Of a stretch of 64,000 nucleotides of DNA, positions 1-7,222 are shown in pieces. The notes under the pieces are model-generated. The model searched no databases, was not told where the DNA came from, and was given only the letters and a program-made list of their open reading frames with translations. The stretch is from Pseudorhodobacter sp. PARRP1 (GTDB lineage: Bacteria > Pseudomonadota > Alphaproteobacteria > Rhodobacterales > Rhodobacteraceae): assembly GCA_002256245.1 (NCBI GenBank), contig NKIU01000003.1:434001-498000 (forward strand), in the 5' to 3' direction. The position numbers and the translations under genes are program-made. Within the stretch, counting starts at the first letter, position 1; every line of letters begins with the position of its first letter.

Positions 1-1136
1 GCGACGCGTTGGCGCAGGCGCGCAACGCGCTGGAGCGTGCGCAGGTCGAGGAAGATTTCCTGCGCCATGCCGTGGCCGAACTGGACAAGCTGAACCCCGA
101 AGCGGGCGAAGAGGCCAGCCTTGATACCCGCCGCCGTGCCATGCAGGGCGCCGAGCGTATCCGCACCGATGTGCAGCGCGCCCATTCCGCGTTAACCGAG
201 GGCGCCGAGGCTGCGATCAGTGACGCCCTGCGCTGGCTCGAGGCCGCGGCGGATCGCGCCGAGGGGCGGCTTGACACGTCCCTTGCCGCCTTGGGTCGCG
301 CTTTGGTGGAGTTGGGCGAGGCGCAGGACGGTATCTTATCCTGCCTGCGCGGCCTTGATTTTCGCCCCGGCGATCTGGAAAACCTGGAAGAGCGCTTGTT
401 CGCGATCCGTGCCCTGGCGCGCAAGCACGGCGTCTTGCCCGATGATCTGGGCAATTTTGCCGAAAACGCCCGCGCGCGGCTGGCGGCGATTGACGGCGGG
501 GCTGCGGGTCTGGCCAAGCTGGAAAAGGCGGTGGCCGAGGCCGAACTGGCCTATCAGCGCGAGGCGATGGTTCTGTCTAAAGCCCGCAAAACCGCCGCAA
601 CCCGGCTGGACCGCGCGATGGCCGCCGAACTCGCCCCCCTGAAGATGGAGCGCGCGGTGTTCAGCACCGAAATCACCGCAGGTGATCCTGGCCCCGAGGG
701 CATGGATGCGGTGCAATTCACCGTCGCCACCAACCCCGGCGCCCCGGCGGGCGCGCTGAACAAGATCGCCTCGGGGGGCGAACTTTCGCGGTTCCTGCTG
801 GCGCTGAAGGTGTGTCTGACCGCCAACACCCCGGGCCTCACGATGATCTTTGACGAGATTGATCGCGGCGTGGGCGGGGCCACGGCGGATGCGGTGGGCC
901 GCCGCCTGAAGGCACTGTCCAGCACAGCGCAGGTGCTGGTTGTCACCCATAGCCCGCAAGTGGCTGCTTTGGGCAACCATCACTGGCGGGTCGAAAAGCG
1001 CGTCAGCAAAGGTCAGACGCTGTCCACCGTGGTGCCGCTAAGCGCCGATGCCCGCATCGAGGAAATCGCGCGGATGCTGGCAGGCGACCGCGTCACCGAA
1101 GCCGCCCGCGACGCCGCGCGCGCGTTGTTGCAGTAA
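1..1136 (+). CDS. recN: DNA repair protein RecN, 3' part
   Basis: C-terminal two thirds of RecN, the SMC-like ATPase that acts early in double-strand break repair by recombination. The reading frame is open from base 3 and starts outside the window. About 377 residues remain of a usual 550. The first half is Ala/Glu/Arg-rich coiled coil. The ABC signature GGELSRF lies near residue 252 of the visible part and the Walker B segment MIFDEIDRGVGG near 280, followed by the H-loop region VVTHSPQVA. The N-terminal Walker A half is outside the window. A double-palindrome repeat follows the stop codon. Identification is firm; only the start is unknown. Confidence 0.95.
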   Translation, partial: DALAQARNALERAQVEEDFLRHAVAELDKLNPEAGEEASLDTRRRAMQGAERIRTDVQRAHSALTEGAEAAISDALRWLEAAADRAEGRLDTSLAALGRALVELGEAQDGILSCLRGLDFRPGDLENLEERLFAIRALARKHGVLPDDLGNFAENARARLAAIDGGAAGLAKLEKAVAEAELAYQREAMVLSKARKTAATRLDRAMAAELAPLKMERAVFSTEITAGDPGPEGMDAVQFTVATNPGAPAGALNKIASGGELSRFLLALKVCLTANTPGLTMIFDEIDRGVGGATADAVGRRLKALSSTAQVLVVTHSPQVAALGNHHWRVEKRVSKGQTLSTVVPLSADARIEEIARMLAGDRVTEAARDAARALLQ

Positions 1137-1156
1137 GCGCCCCAGCGCCGCCAAGC

Positions 1157-1200
1157 CGGAATTCGCGCGAATTCCGTGCACGATTTTCGCGCGAAAATCG
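1157..1200. repeat. Double-palindrome intergenic element, copy 1
   Basis: Two perfect 20-bp palindromes, CGGAATTCGCGCGAATTCCG and CGATTTTCGCGCGAAAATCG, are separated by TGCA. They sit between the convergent 3' ends of recN and the DUF1638 gene. The same pair in swapped order is at 8263-8306, and diverged relatives are at 4058-4100 and 32089-32153. It may act as a bidirectional terminator or mRNA stabiliser, or be a mobile REP-like element. Confidence 0.85.
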
Positions 1201-1203
1201 CCC

Positions 1204-1842
1204 TTAGCCCGCCGCTTGCGCCATCACCACAGCCAGATCGCCATAGCCGGTAAACCGCCGCTCATAGGCCAGGCCCAGCCGCCGGGCGCAATCCTCTGCC
1301 TTGGCATCCAAGGCCGGATCATTGGTTTGCGCCTGATACACCAGCTTGGTGTAATTGCCGAAATACATGTCGCGCAGTTGCGGATGCTTGTCCAAACCCA
1401 TCGGCCGCCACACAAAGGCATCAAACTGCCGCACCAGAAAATCCGTAAGGTAAAACGCCGTGAACTCGTCCGGGTGGGCCGCAAACACAGCGTTGCCTTC
1501 AAAAAACGAATAACAATGCGGGCCTTCGATCATCTCGACGCCCAGTTCCTTGCACTTTTCCAACAATTGCCCGCCCGTGCCGCAATCGGCGTAAAGCACG
1601 AACACCGCGTCATAGTCGCCGCGTTGCGCCAGCACGGCATTTTCGACCGCAGCGGTGATGCGGTCAGGGTAAAGGTGCAGATTTGCAGGCAGGCATTGCA
1701 GATCCAGATGATCCCAGCCGTTTGCGCGCTTCAGCGCCAGAACTTCATGCGCCAATGCCCCGCAGGCAATCAGCAGCACGCGGCCCTGATGCGCGGGGGC
1801 AAGGCCCTCGTCGGTCAGCACATCATCGGAAATCAATGCCAT
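1204..1842 (-). CDS. DUF1638 family protein
   Basis: 212-residue cytoplasmic protein matching the DUF1638 family, whose members often lie beside corrinoid methyltransferase genes; no reaction is established to my knowledge. Visible landmarks are the hydrophobic strand LLIACGALAHE near residue 20, the Cys/Gly stretch YADCGTGGQL and the segment EGPHCYSFFEGN, whose cysteines could bind metal or cofactor. The ATG at 1842 was chosen because it overlaps the stop of the upstream small gene by 10 bases, suggesting translational coupling; the open frame runs further upstream only as noise. With the corrinoid protein and Bmt nearby, a role in B12-dependent methyl transfer is inferred. Confidence 0.8.
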   Translation of the reverse strand: MALISDDVLTDEGLAPAHQGRVLLIACGALAHEVLALKRANGWDHLDLQCLPANLHLYPDRITAAVENAVLAQRGDYDAVFVLYADCGTGGQLLEKCKELGVEMIEGPHCYSFFEGNAVFAAHPDEFTAFYLTDFLVRQFDAFVWRPMGLDKHPQLRDMYFGNYTKLVYQAQTNDPALDAKAEDCARRLGLAYERRFTGYGDLAVVMAQAAG

Positions 1843-1988
1843 CGCAGCGTGCGCACAAACAACGCCAGACAAACCGCCAGCAGCCCCAGCCACGCAAGCG
1901 ACAGGCCCGCCACATGCACCACCGCGATCGAGGCCCCGGCAGTCAGGATCACCCCGAAGATCAGGGCCAGAAAGGTTGGAAGCGGCAT
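1833..1988 (-). CDS. Small membrane protein upstream of DUF1638
   Basis: 51-residue protein that is almost entirely hydrophobic, with two likely membrane segments (PTFLALIFGVILTAGASIAV and a second ending LLAVCLALFV). The ATG at 1988 is preceded by a strong ribosome binding site, AAGGAGGATGCC, directly against the start. The gene lies between the corrinoid protein and DUF1638 genes on the same strand and its 3' end overlaps the DUF1638 start. No family is recognised. The very good ribosome binding site and conserved-looking operon position support it as a real gene. Confidence 0.6.
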   Translation of the reverse strand: MPLPTFLALIFGVILTAGASIAVVHVAGLSLAWLGLLAVCLALFVRTLRWH

Positions 1989-2105
1989 GGCATCCTCCTT
2001 GTGTCGCAGCGCGCAACGCTTCACCGGTTGCACCTGTTTCATAACTTGGCACAAAAAAGCCCCGGGGCAAGACCCCGAGGCTATGAACGCAAGCTGAAAG
2101 CCCGA

Positions 2106-2801
2106 TCAGGCGTTCAACTGATTGTGCTTGCGCAACACCAAGGCCTTGGCGGTTTCCACGGCCACAGCGGCGTCGCGGCAATAGGCATCCGCACCAATGG
2201 CCTTGCCGAATTCCTCGTTCAGCGGCGCGCCGCCCACCAGAACGATGTAATCCTCGCGCATGCCCTTTTCCTTCATCGTGTCGATCACGACTTTCATATA
2301 GGGCATCGTGGTGGTCAGCAGCGCCGACATGCCAAGGATATCGGGCTTTTCCTGCTCCAGCGCTTCCAGATACTTCTCAACCGAGTTGTTGATGCCCAGA
2401 TCGCGCACTTCAAAGCCCGCACCTTCCATCATCATGCCGACAAGGTTCTTGCCGATGTCGTGGATGTCGCCTTTGACGGTGCCGATCACCATTTTGCCCA
2501 TACGCGGCGCGCCGGTGGCGATCAGCAAGGGCTTCAGGATGAACATGCCGCCCTTCATCGCGTTGGCGGCCAGCAGCACTTCGGGCACGAACAGGATGCC
2601 ATCGCGGAAGTCAGCGCCCACGATGGTCATGCCCGCGACAAGCGCCTTGGTCAGCACGTCATAGGGCGCCCAACCGCGTTCGATCAGGATGTTGACGCCA
2701 TCCTCGATCTCTTCTTTCAGACCATCGTAAAGGTCGTCATGCATTTGCAGGACAAGTTCGTCATCGGAAAGATCAGCGAGGATGATTTCGTCGTCGGCCA
2801 T
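2106..2801 (-). CDS. Corrinoid (B12-binding) methyltransferase protein
   Basis: 231-residue corrinoid protein of the MtbC/MtmC/MetH-cap type, which carries a methyl group on cobalamin between partner methyltransferases. Residues 1-90 form the helical cap domain and 100-231 the Rossmann-like B12 domain. The cobalt-ligating DxHxxG motif is GDIHDIGKNLV with His114; the later SALLTTTM and VGGAPLN segments line the nucleotide tail. The ATG at 2801 follows AAGGAG at good spacing. The homocysteine methyltransferase at 4131-5147 and DUF1638 are neighbours. It could serve methylamine/betaine demethylation or be the B12 subunit of a split methionine synthase, as described in Phaeobacter inhibens. Confidence 0.92.
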   Translation of the reverse strand: MADDEIILADLSDDELVLQMHDDLYDGLKEEIEDGVNILIERGWAPYDVLTKALVAGMTIVGADFRDGILFVPEVLLAANAMKGGMFILKPLLIATGAPRMGKMVIGTVKGDIHDIGKNLVGMMMEGAGFEVRDLGINNSVEKYLEALEQEKPDILGMSALLTTTMPYMKVVIDTMKEKGMREDYIVLVGGAPLNEEFGKAIGADAYCRDAAVAVETAKALVLRKHNQLNA

Positions 2802-2954
2802 CTGGGAACTCCTTGGGCGGTTGTCAGTGTGATGGGGCCAAAGCCCGCGCGACACTATACGAATAGCGACATGCGCCAACAGAAAGCCGACTTCATGGGG
2901 CAGGGCAAGCAGAAAACGCTTGGGATTGTTGCTGGTTTGTTCTAGTTTGCCGGG

Positions 2955-4040
2955 ATGGACAAGCCTGAAAGCACAATCATGCCGGGGGTGCGCCCGCGCG
3001 GGCGCGGCGCGTTGGGCAATGCGGTGGGGCGGTTTGAGGCGACAACGCGGCTGGCGTTCGAAGACGGTTGGGAAGCACCGGAAGAACGGGTTTTGCGCAC
3101 CGAGGTCAGGCTGGAAGCGCCGCGTTCGGCTGTCAGCTACAACCGCTCGCCCGACCTGCCGTTTGACCGCTCGATCAACCCTTACCGCGGCTGCGAACAT
3201 GGCTGCATCTATTGCTTTGCGCGGCCCAGCCATGCCTATCTGAACCTGTCACCCGGCTTGGATTTTGAAACCAAACTGATCGCGCGTCCGGGGATTGGCG
3301 CGGTGTTGGACGGCGAGCTGCGGGCGAAATCCTACAAGGTTGCGGTGATGGCGCTTGGCACCAACACCGACCCCTATCAACCGATCGAGGCCGAATATGG
3401 CGTGATGCGCGAGGTGCTTAAGGTGCTGCGGGCGTTTCGGCATCCGGTTGCGATCACCACCAAAGGCACGCTGATTGAACGCGACATTGATCTGCTGGCC
3501 GAGATGGCGGCGCAAGGCCTGTGCCGGGTGGGGATCTCGGTGACGACGCTGGATGCCGATCTGTCGCGCCGGATGGAGCCTCGGGTCGCCGCCCCCAAGC
3601 GGCGGTTGCAGACCATCACCCGGCTGGCGCAAGCGGGGATTCCGGTGCGCGCCATGGTGTCGCCGATCATCCCCGGCCTGACCGATCACGAATTGGAACC
3701 GATCCTGCAAGCCTGCCGCGACGCAGGCGCGCAGTCCGCCAGCTATATCGCGCTGCGCTTGCCGCGTGAGGTGTCGCAGCTGTTTCAGGATTGGCTGGCC
3801 GAACATGTGCCAGACCGCGCGGCCAAGGTGATGGCACGGGTGCGCGATCTGCACGGCGGCATGGATTACGACCCGGCCTTTGGCAAAAGGATGCTCGGCG
3901 AGGGGCCTTGGGCCGATCTGATGGCGCGCAGGTTCAGGGTGGCGGTGGATCGGCTGGGGCTGGCGGTAAAGCTGCCGCCGATGCGCTGTGATTTGTTCGC
4001 GGCGCCCGCGCAGGCCGGCGATCAGCTGAGCCTGTTCTAA
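2955..4040 (+). CDS. PA0069-type radical SAM protein
   Basis: 361-residue radical SAM enzyme related to spore photoproduct lyase-like proteins (PA0069 family), substrate unknown. The 4Fe-4S motif is CEHGCIYC (Cys80, Cys84, Cys87) inside NPYRGCEHGCIYCFARPSH. A SAM-binding region follows around GTNTDPYQPIE and a barrel typical of the family runs to about residue 300. The C-terminus ends QLSLF. The start at 2955 is an ATG about 150 bases from the divergent corrinoid gene. It points toward bmt and splits the corrinoid gene from bmt on the other strand. Whether it works with them is not shown by the sequence. Confidence 0.9.
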   Translation: MDKPESTIMPGVRPRGRGALGNAVGRFEATTRLAFEDGWEAPEERVLRTEVRLEAPRSAVSYNRSPDLPFDRSINPYRGCEHGCIYCFARPSHAYLNLSPGLDFETKLIARPGIGAVLDGELRAKSYKVAVMALGTNTDPYQPIEAEYGVMREVLKVLRAFRHPVAITTKGTLIERDIDLLAEMAAQGLCRVGISVTTLDADLSRRMEPRVAAPKRRLQTITRLAQAGIPVRAMVSPIIPGLTDHELEPILQACRDAGAQSASYIALRLPREVSQLFQDWLAEHVPDRAAKVMARVRDLHGGMDYDPAFGKRMLGEGPWADLMARRFRVAVDRLGLAVKLPPMRCDLFAAPAQAGDQLSLF

Positions 4041-4057
4041 CATCCCGCCCGCGCAAC

Positions 4058-4100
4058 CGATTTCCGAAGCGGAAATCGTGCCGGAATTTCTCAAATTCCG
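4058..4100. repeat. Double-palindrome intergenic element, copy 2 (diverged)
   Basis: Two hairpins with 3-base loops: CGATTTCCG-AAG-CGGAAATCG (4058-4078) and CGGAATTT-CTC-AAATTCCG (4082-4100). Order and sequence correspond to the palindromes at 1157-1200 and 8263-8306, but the central CGCG has been replaced. It lies between convergent genes. Confidence 0.75.
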
Positions 4101-4122
4101 GGGCGCTTGGGCCAAGCGCCCC
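4100..4122. terminator. Hairpin between convergent radical SAM gene and bmt
   Basis: A perfect 11-bp stem, GGGGCGCTTGG with CCAAGCGCCCC, has a one-base loop. It abuts repeat copy 2 and ends 8 bases before the bmt stop. There is no T-tract on either side, so it is only a possible factor-dependent or bidirectional terminator. Confidence 0.5.
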
Positions 4123-4130
4123 GCATGGTC

Positions 4131-5147
4131 TTAGCCGCGCCGTCCGCGCCGCTCGCGCTTCGGATCGCCCGAGGTGTCGCCAGTGCCATCCGATGCCGAG
4201 GAAAACGCGCCCAGCTTGGCGGTGATCTCTTCGGGCGAGGGCACCGGGCCTTTCGGCGTGTTTTCCAGCGCCGCCCGCATCGCCGCCAGATGTTCCGGCA
4301 TCGTGCCACAGCAGCCGCCGATGATCCGCACACCGGCATCGCGCGCCAGCACCGCATATTCGCCCATCAGTTCCGGCGTGCCATCGTAATGGATATGGCC
4401 GTCGTGATATTTCGGAATCCCCGCATTGCCCTTGGCGATCAACGGGCGCTGCGACCCGGTCGCGGCAAACCCCAGCACGGTGCGCATCAGATCCGACGCG
4501 CCCACGCCGCAATTCGCGCCAAAGGCAATCGGCGGGTTGGCGAGTTTCTCGACCATCTCCGCCATCGCAGCCGAGGTGGTGCCCATCATCGTGCGCCCGG
4601 CGGTATCAAAGCTCATCGTGCCGCACCACGGCATCCCCGCCAAAGCCGCAGCCTCGGCCGCCGCTGCGTATTCTTCGGGGGCGGAAATCGTCTCCACCCA
4701 CAAAACATCCGCGCCGCCTTCTTTCAGCCCTTCGGCCTGCTCGTGGAACATCTCGACCGCCGCGCGGTGGGTCAGCGTGCCCATCGGTTCAAAAATCTCA
4801 CCCGTCGGGCCGACCGAGCCCGCAACCACCACCACGCGCCCCGACGCATCGGCAATCTCGCGCCCCAGGGCGGCCCCCACCCGGTTCAACTCGCGCACCC
4901 GGCCTTGCGCGCCGTGCAGCTTCAACCGGCTTGCATTGCCGCCGAAAGTGTTGGTCAGGAAGATATCCGACCCCGCATTGACCGCATTGCGATAGAGCGT
5001 GCGGATATTGTCGGGCTTGTCCACGTTCCAGAACTCTGGCGGCTCGCCCGAGGACAGGCCCATGTTGAACAGATTGGTGCCCGTCGCGCCGTCGGCCATC
5101 AGCCAGTCACGGGTCGCAAGCAGTTTTGAAAGCGCATCTTGGGCCAT
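4131..5147 (-). CDS. bmt: Homocysteine S-methyltransferase (Bmt/BHMT type)
   Basis: 338-residue zinc enzyme moving a methyl group to homocysteine to make methionine. Family marks are the N-terminal MADGATGTNLF, the first zinc ligand in GANCGVG (Cys213) and the paired ligands in GGCCGTM (Cys279, Cys280). It is often annotated betaine-homocysteine methyltransferase, but in Rhodobacterales it also matches the homocysteine-binding part of a multi-protein methionine synthase. I chose the ATG at 5147 over the one at 5162 because GAGGAT stands at correct spacing before it. The Ser/Arg/Gly tail beyond residue 320 looks disordered. The corrinoid protein at 2106-2801 is the obvious methyl donor partner. 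Confidence 0.9.
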   Translation of the reverse strand: MAQDALSKLLATRDWLMADGATGTNLFNMGLSSGEPPEFWNVDKPDNIRTLYRNAVNAGSDIFLTNTFGGNASRLKLHGAQGRVRELNRVGAALGREIADASGRVVVVAGSVGPTGEIFEPMGTLTHRAAVEMFHEQAEGLKEGGADVLWVETISAPEEYAAAAEAAALAGMPWCGTMSFDTAGRTMMGTTSAAMAEMVEKLANPPIAFGANCGVGASDLMRTVLGFAATGSQRPLIAKGNAGIPKYHDGHIHYDGTPELMGEYAVLARDAGVRIIGGCCGTMPEHLAAMRAALENTPKGPVPSPEEITAKLGAFSSASDGTGDTSGDPKRERRGRRG

Positions 5148-5269
5148 GGCATCCTCGTTCATGCAGAAGAGAAACGGATGTTTCCCGTTGAGGTTTATCT
5201 GCCACGCGGGGCAGGGCGAGGCAAATCCATAATCTTCATAACACTATGAGGCTACTGACAACTGAGGGG

Positions 5270-5306
5270 CCACCGCAAACCAAACGGTCCACCGCAAACC
5301 TAACGG
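5270..5306. repeat. Tandem 18-bp direct repeat upstream of bmt
   Basis: CCACCGCAAACCAAACGG (5270-5287) and CCACCGCAAACCTAACGG (5289-5306) differ at one base and are offset by 19 bp. They lie about 125-160 bases upstream of the bmt start, between bmt and the zeta-subunit gene. This could be a regulator-binding array. Confidence 0.6.
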
Positions 5307-5376
5307 GCCGCGCCAAAGCTGGCGGCGGCCCGGCTGGCTGCGCAATCGCATAGGCAAGCAGATGGCAGCGCAGATT

Positions 5377-5691
5377 TCAGAGTTCGCTCATCAACTGGGC
5401 TTTGGCCACCGGCAGCAACTCGGCCATCTTGGCGCGCACCGCATCGGCACTCGACAGGCTGCCCAGATCGCCCGCAACCTTGCGCACCACGTCCTCGATA
5501 CCGGCCTCTTCGAAATCGGCGCTGACCACCGACATGGCATATTCCGCCGCATCGTCCCCGGTTTTGCCCAGCAGACCCGCTGCCCACAGCCCGGTCAGCT
5601 TGTTGCGCCGCGCCTCGGCGCGAAACTGCATATCGGCATCATGGGCGTATTTCGATTCAAAAGCGTGTTCGCGGTCGTCAAATGTGGTCAT
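5377..5691 (-). CDS. DUF1476 protein, F1-ATPase inhibitor zeta subunit
   Basis: 104-residue soluble alpha-helical protein of the DUF1476 family, identified in Paracoccus denitrificans as the zeta subunit that binds the F1 sector and blocks ATP hydrolysis. The N-terminus MTTFDDREHAFESKYAHD is the conserved inhibitory region; the segments RNKLTGLWAA and AEYAMSVVSADFEEAG are family hallmarks. Length is normal. It is divergent from purC, an arrangement common in the family Rhodobacteraceae. No promoter for it could be fixed by eye. Confidence 0.9.
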   Translation of the reverse strand: MTTFDDREHAFESKYAHDADMQFRAEARRNKLTGLWAAGLLGKTGDDAAEYAMSVVSADFEEAGIEDVVRKVAGDLGSLSSADAVRAKMAELLPVAKAQLMSEL

Positions 5692-5799
5692 GGCTGGCCC
5701 TCTGGGTCATGGAAAGTTACCCTCCATATGCCCATCCCGCGCGCCCCGTTCAAGACAAAAAGCCGATGCGCGCCAGCAGGACATGCAGTTGCCCAAGCC

Positions 5800-5828
5800 T
5801 TGCCCCCACGGGCTGCATCGCATATAGG
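5800..5828 (+). promoter_or_regulatory. Candidate sigma-70-type promoter for purC
   Basis: TTGCCC at 5800-5805 and TATAGG at 5823-5828 are separated by 17 bases, about 75 bases upstream of the purC start. This is a by-eye match to housekeeping promoter hexamers. Confidence 0.4.
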
Positions 5829-5903
5829 CTCGGGAAAAGGGCAGGGGTGGCGTTGCCGCCCCCCATTTCTATTGGTAGCGGCCCTATTGGTATCGGAGCA
5901 TTC

Positions 5904-6668
5904 ATGGCGCGCAGGAAGAAGGTTTACGAGGGCAAGGCGAAGATCCTTTACGAAGGGCCGGAACCGGGCACTCTGATCCAGTATTTCAAGGACGATTCCG
6001 CGCCCACCGCTGCCGAGGCGACGCCTGCGGCGGTCGAGGGCAAGGGGGTTCTGAACAACCGTCTGTCGGAATTCTTCATGTCGGGGCTCAATGCCATCGG
6101 CGTGCCCACCCATTTCATCCGCCGCGTCAACATGCGCGAACAACTGGTGCGGATGGCCGAGATCATCCCGCTGGAGGTCGTGGTGCGCAACTTTGCCGCG
6201 GGCGAGATTTCGACCCGTCTCGGCATCCCCGAAGGCACGCCGCTGCCGCGCCCGATTGTGGAATACTACCTGAAGGATGACCGCTTGTCGCTGCCGATGG
6301 TCGCGGAGGAACACATCGTCGCCTTCGGTTGGGCCACCCAGCAGGATCTGGACGACATCATCGCGCTGGCGCTGCGGGTGAATGATTTCATGTCGGGGGT
6401 GATGCTGGGTGTGGGCATCCGTCTGGCCGATTTCCGCATCGAAGTCGGGCGGATCTGGGAAAACGACTACATGCGCCTGATCGTGGCGGATGAAATCAGC
6501 CCTGACAGTTGCCGTCTGTGGGATTTGCGCGGCTTGGTGGATCGCGGCGATGGCCAGCCGATCCCGGAACCCGGGCCGCTGGCCGATGTCTATACCGAAC
6601 TCGCGCGGCGTTTGGGGGTTCTGCCCTCCAACGTGACGCATACGGTGAAACCGACGCTGATCAACTAG
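5904..6668 (+). CDS. purC: SAICAR synthetase PurC
   Basis: 254-residue phosphoribosylaminoimidazole-succinocarboxamide synthase, which joins aspartate to CAIR using ATP in purine synthesis. The start MARRKKVYEGKAKILYEG is the conserved N-terminus. Family marks include KDDSAPTA, RRVNMREQLV and the DFRIEVGRIW segment near residue 175. The open frame extends far upstream, but the ATG at 5904 has GGAG at good spacing and gives the normal length. purS follows after a 186-base gap holding a repeat element, then a dehydrogenase and purQ. Confidence 0.96.
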   Translation: MARRKKVYEGKAKILYEGPEPGTLIQYFKDDSAPTAAEATPAAVEGKGVLNNRLSEFFMSGLNAIGVPTHFIRRVNMREQLVRMAEIIPLEVVVRNFAAGEISTRLGIPEGTPLPRPIVEYYLKDDRLSLPMVAEEHIVAFGWATQQDLDDIIALALRVNDFMSGVMLGVGIRLADFRIEVGRIWENDYMRLIVADEISPDSCRLWDLRGLVDRGDGQPIPEPGPLADVYTELARRLGVLPSNVTHTVKPTLIN

Positions 6669-6689
6669 CGCTGCGTTCTTCGCCTTACG

Positions 6690-6739
6690 CTGGGGGCTCG
6701 CCCCCAGACCCCGAGGATATTTGAGCAGAGAGGATGACC
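6690..6739. repeat. Hairpin plus GATATTTG..GCAGAGAGGATGA element, copy 1
   Basis: Hairpin CTGGGGG-CTCG-CCCCCAG (6690-6707), then ACCCCGAGGATATTTGAGCA and GAGAGGATGA. The arrangement recurs at 26225-26280 with a different hairpin sequence but the same tail. It is placed just after purC, so it may be a terminator or processing signal carried in many intergenic regions of this group. Confidence 0.7.
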
Positions 6740-6854
6740 AAAGCCGCACCGCGTAGGGGGCCTGCTTGCCTAAGCCTGCTCCGTCGTGCATCCGCCCTTG
6801 TCGAAACCGCCCGATCACGCTAAGGGGGCGCAACCCCCATTTTCGGAGAATGCC

Positions 6855-7094
6855 ATGAAAGCCCGCGTCACCGTCATGTTGAAATCCGGCGTTCTGGATG
6901 TGCAGGGCGAGGCGGTGCGCCATGCGCTTGGCACTTTGGGCTTCGCCGGGGTGAATGGTGTGCGGCAGGGCAAGGTGATCGAGCTTGATCTGGCCGAAAC
7001 CGACAAGGCCGCAGCCGAGACCGCGGTGAAGGCGATGTGCGAAAAGCTGTTGTCGAACACCGTGATCGAAAGCTACCGGGTCGAACTGCTGTAA
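6855..7094 (+). CDS. purS: FGAM synthase subunit PurS
   Basis: 79-residue small subunit of the three-part phosphoribosylformylglycinamidine synthase (PurS-PurQ-PurL), thought to pass ammonia from the PurQ glutaminase to PurL. The sequence begins MKARVTVMLKSGVLDVQGEA and has the family features GVRQGKVIELDL and AMCEKLLSNTVIESYRVE. GGAG precedes the ATG. purQ is about 1.3 kb downstream with a dehydrogenase gene in between; purL is not in the window. Confidence 0.95.
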   Translation: MKARVTVMLKSGVLDVQGEAVRHALGTLGFAGVNGVRQGKVIELDLAETDKAAAETAVKAMCEKLLSNTVIESYRVELL

Positions 7095-7111
7095 GCTGCG
7101 GTGATCAAAGG

Positions 7112-7149
7112 TTAAGGTTGGGTTAACGCCACAGATCAAGCCTTTGACA
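7112..7149 (+). promoter_or_regulatory. TTAA-N7-TTAAC box and TTGACA hexamer before the dehydrogenase gene
   Basis: TTAA (7112-7115), seven bases, then TTAAC (7123-7127) matches the CtrA binding consensus TTAA-N7-TTAAC. A perfect -35-like TTGACA lies at 7144-7149, but no convincing -10 at 17 bases. A second TTAA-N7-TTAA box is at 24906-24920. Confidence 0.35.
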
Positions 7150-7166
7150 TATATAAACTAAAAGTA

Positions 7167-7183
7167 GGTCCCAACGCGGGACC
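7167..7183. repeat. GGTCCC-aacgc-GGGACC hairpin, copy 1
   Basis: A six-base-pair hairpin with loop AACGC lies in the leader of the dehydrogenase gene, not followed by a T-tract. The same stem and loop form a terminator at 48187-48211, and a variant is at 24849-24871. Confidence 0.6.
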
Positions 7184-7222
7184 CGCCCCTTTCGGGCGTG
7201 GCCCACCCTTCGGAGTGCCCCC

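Noticed and set aside
5150-5270. SAM-II, SAH or SAM/SAH riboswitch upstream of bmt
   Set aside because: A small AACGG/CCGTT hairpin with loop GAAACAT is present, but the conserved core sequences of these riboswitches were not found.
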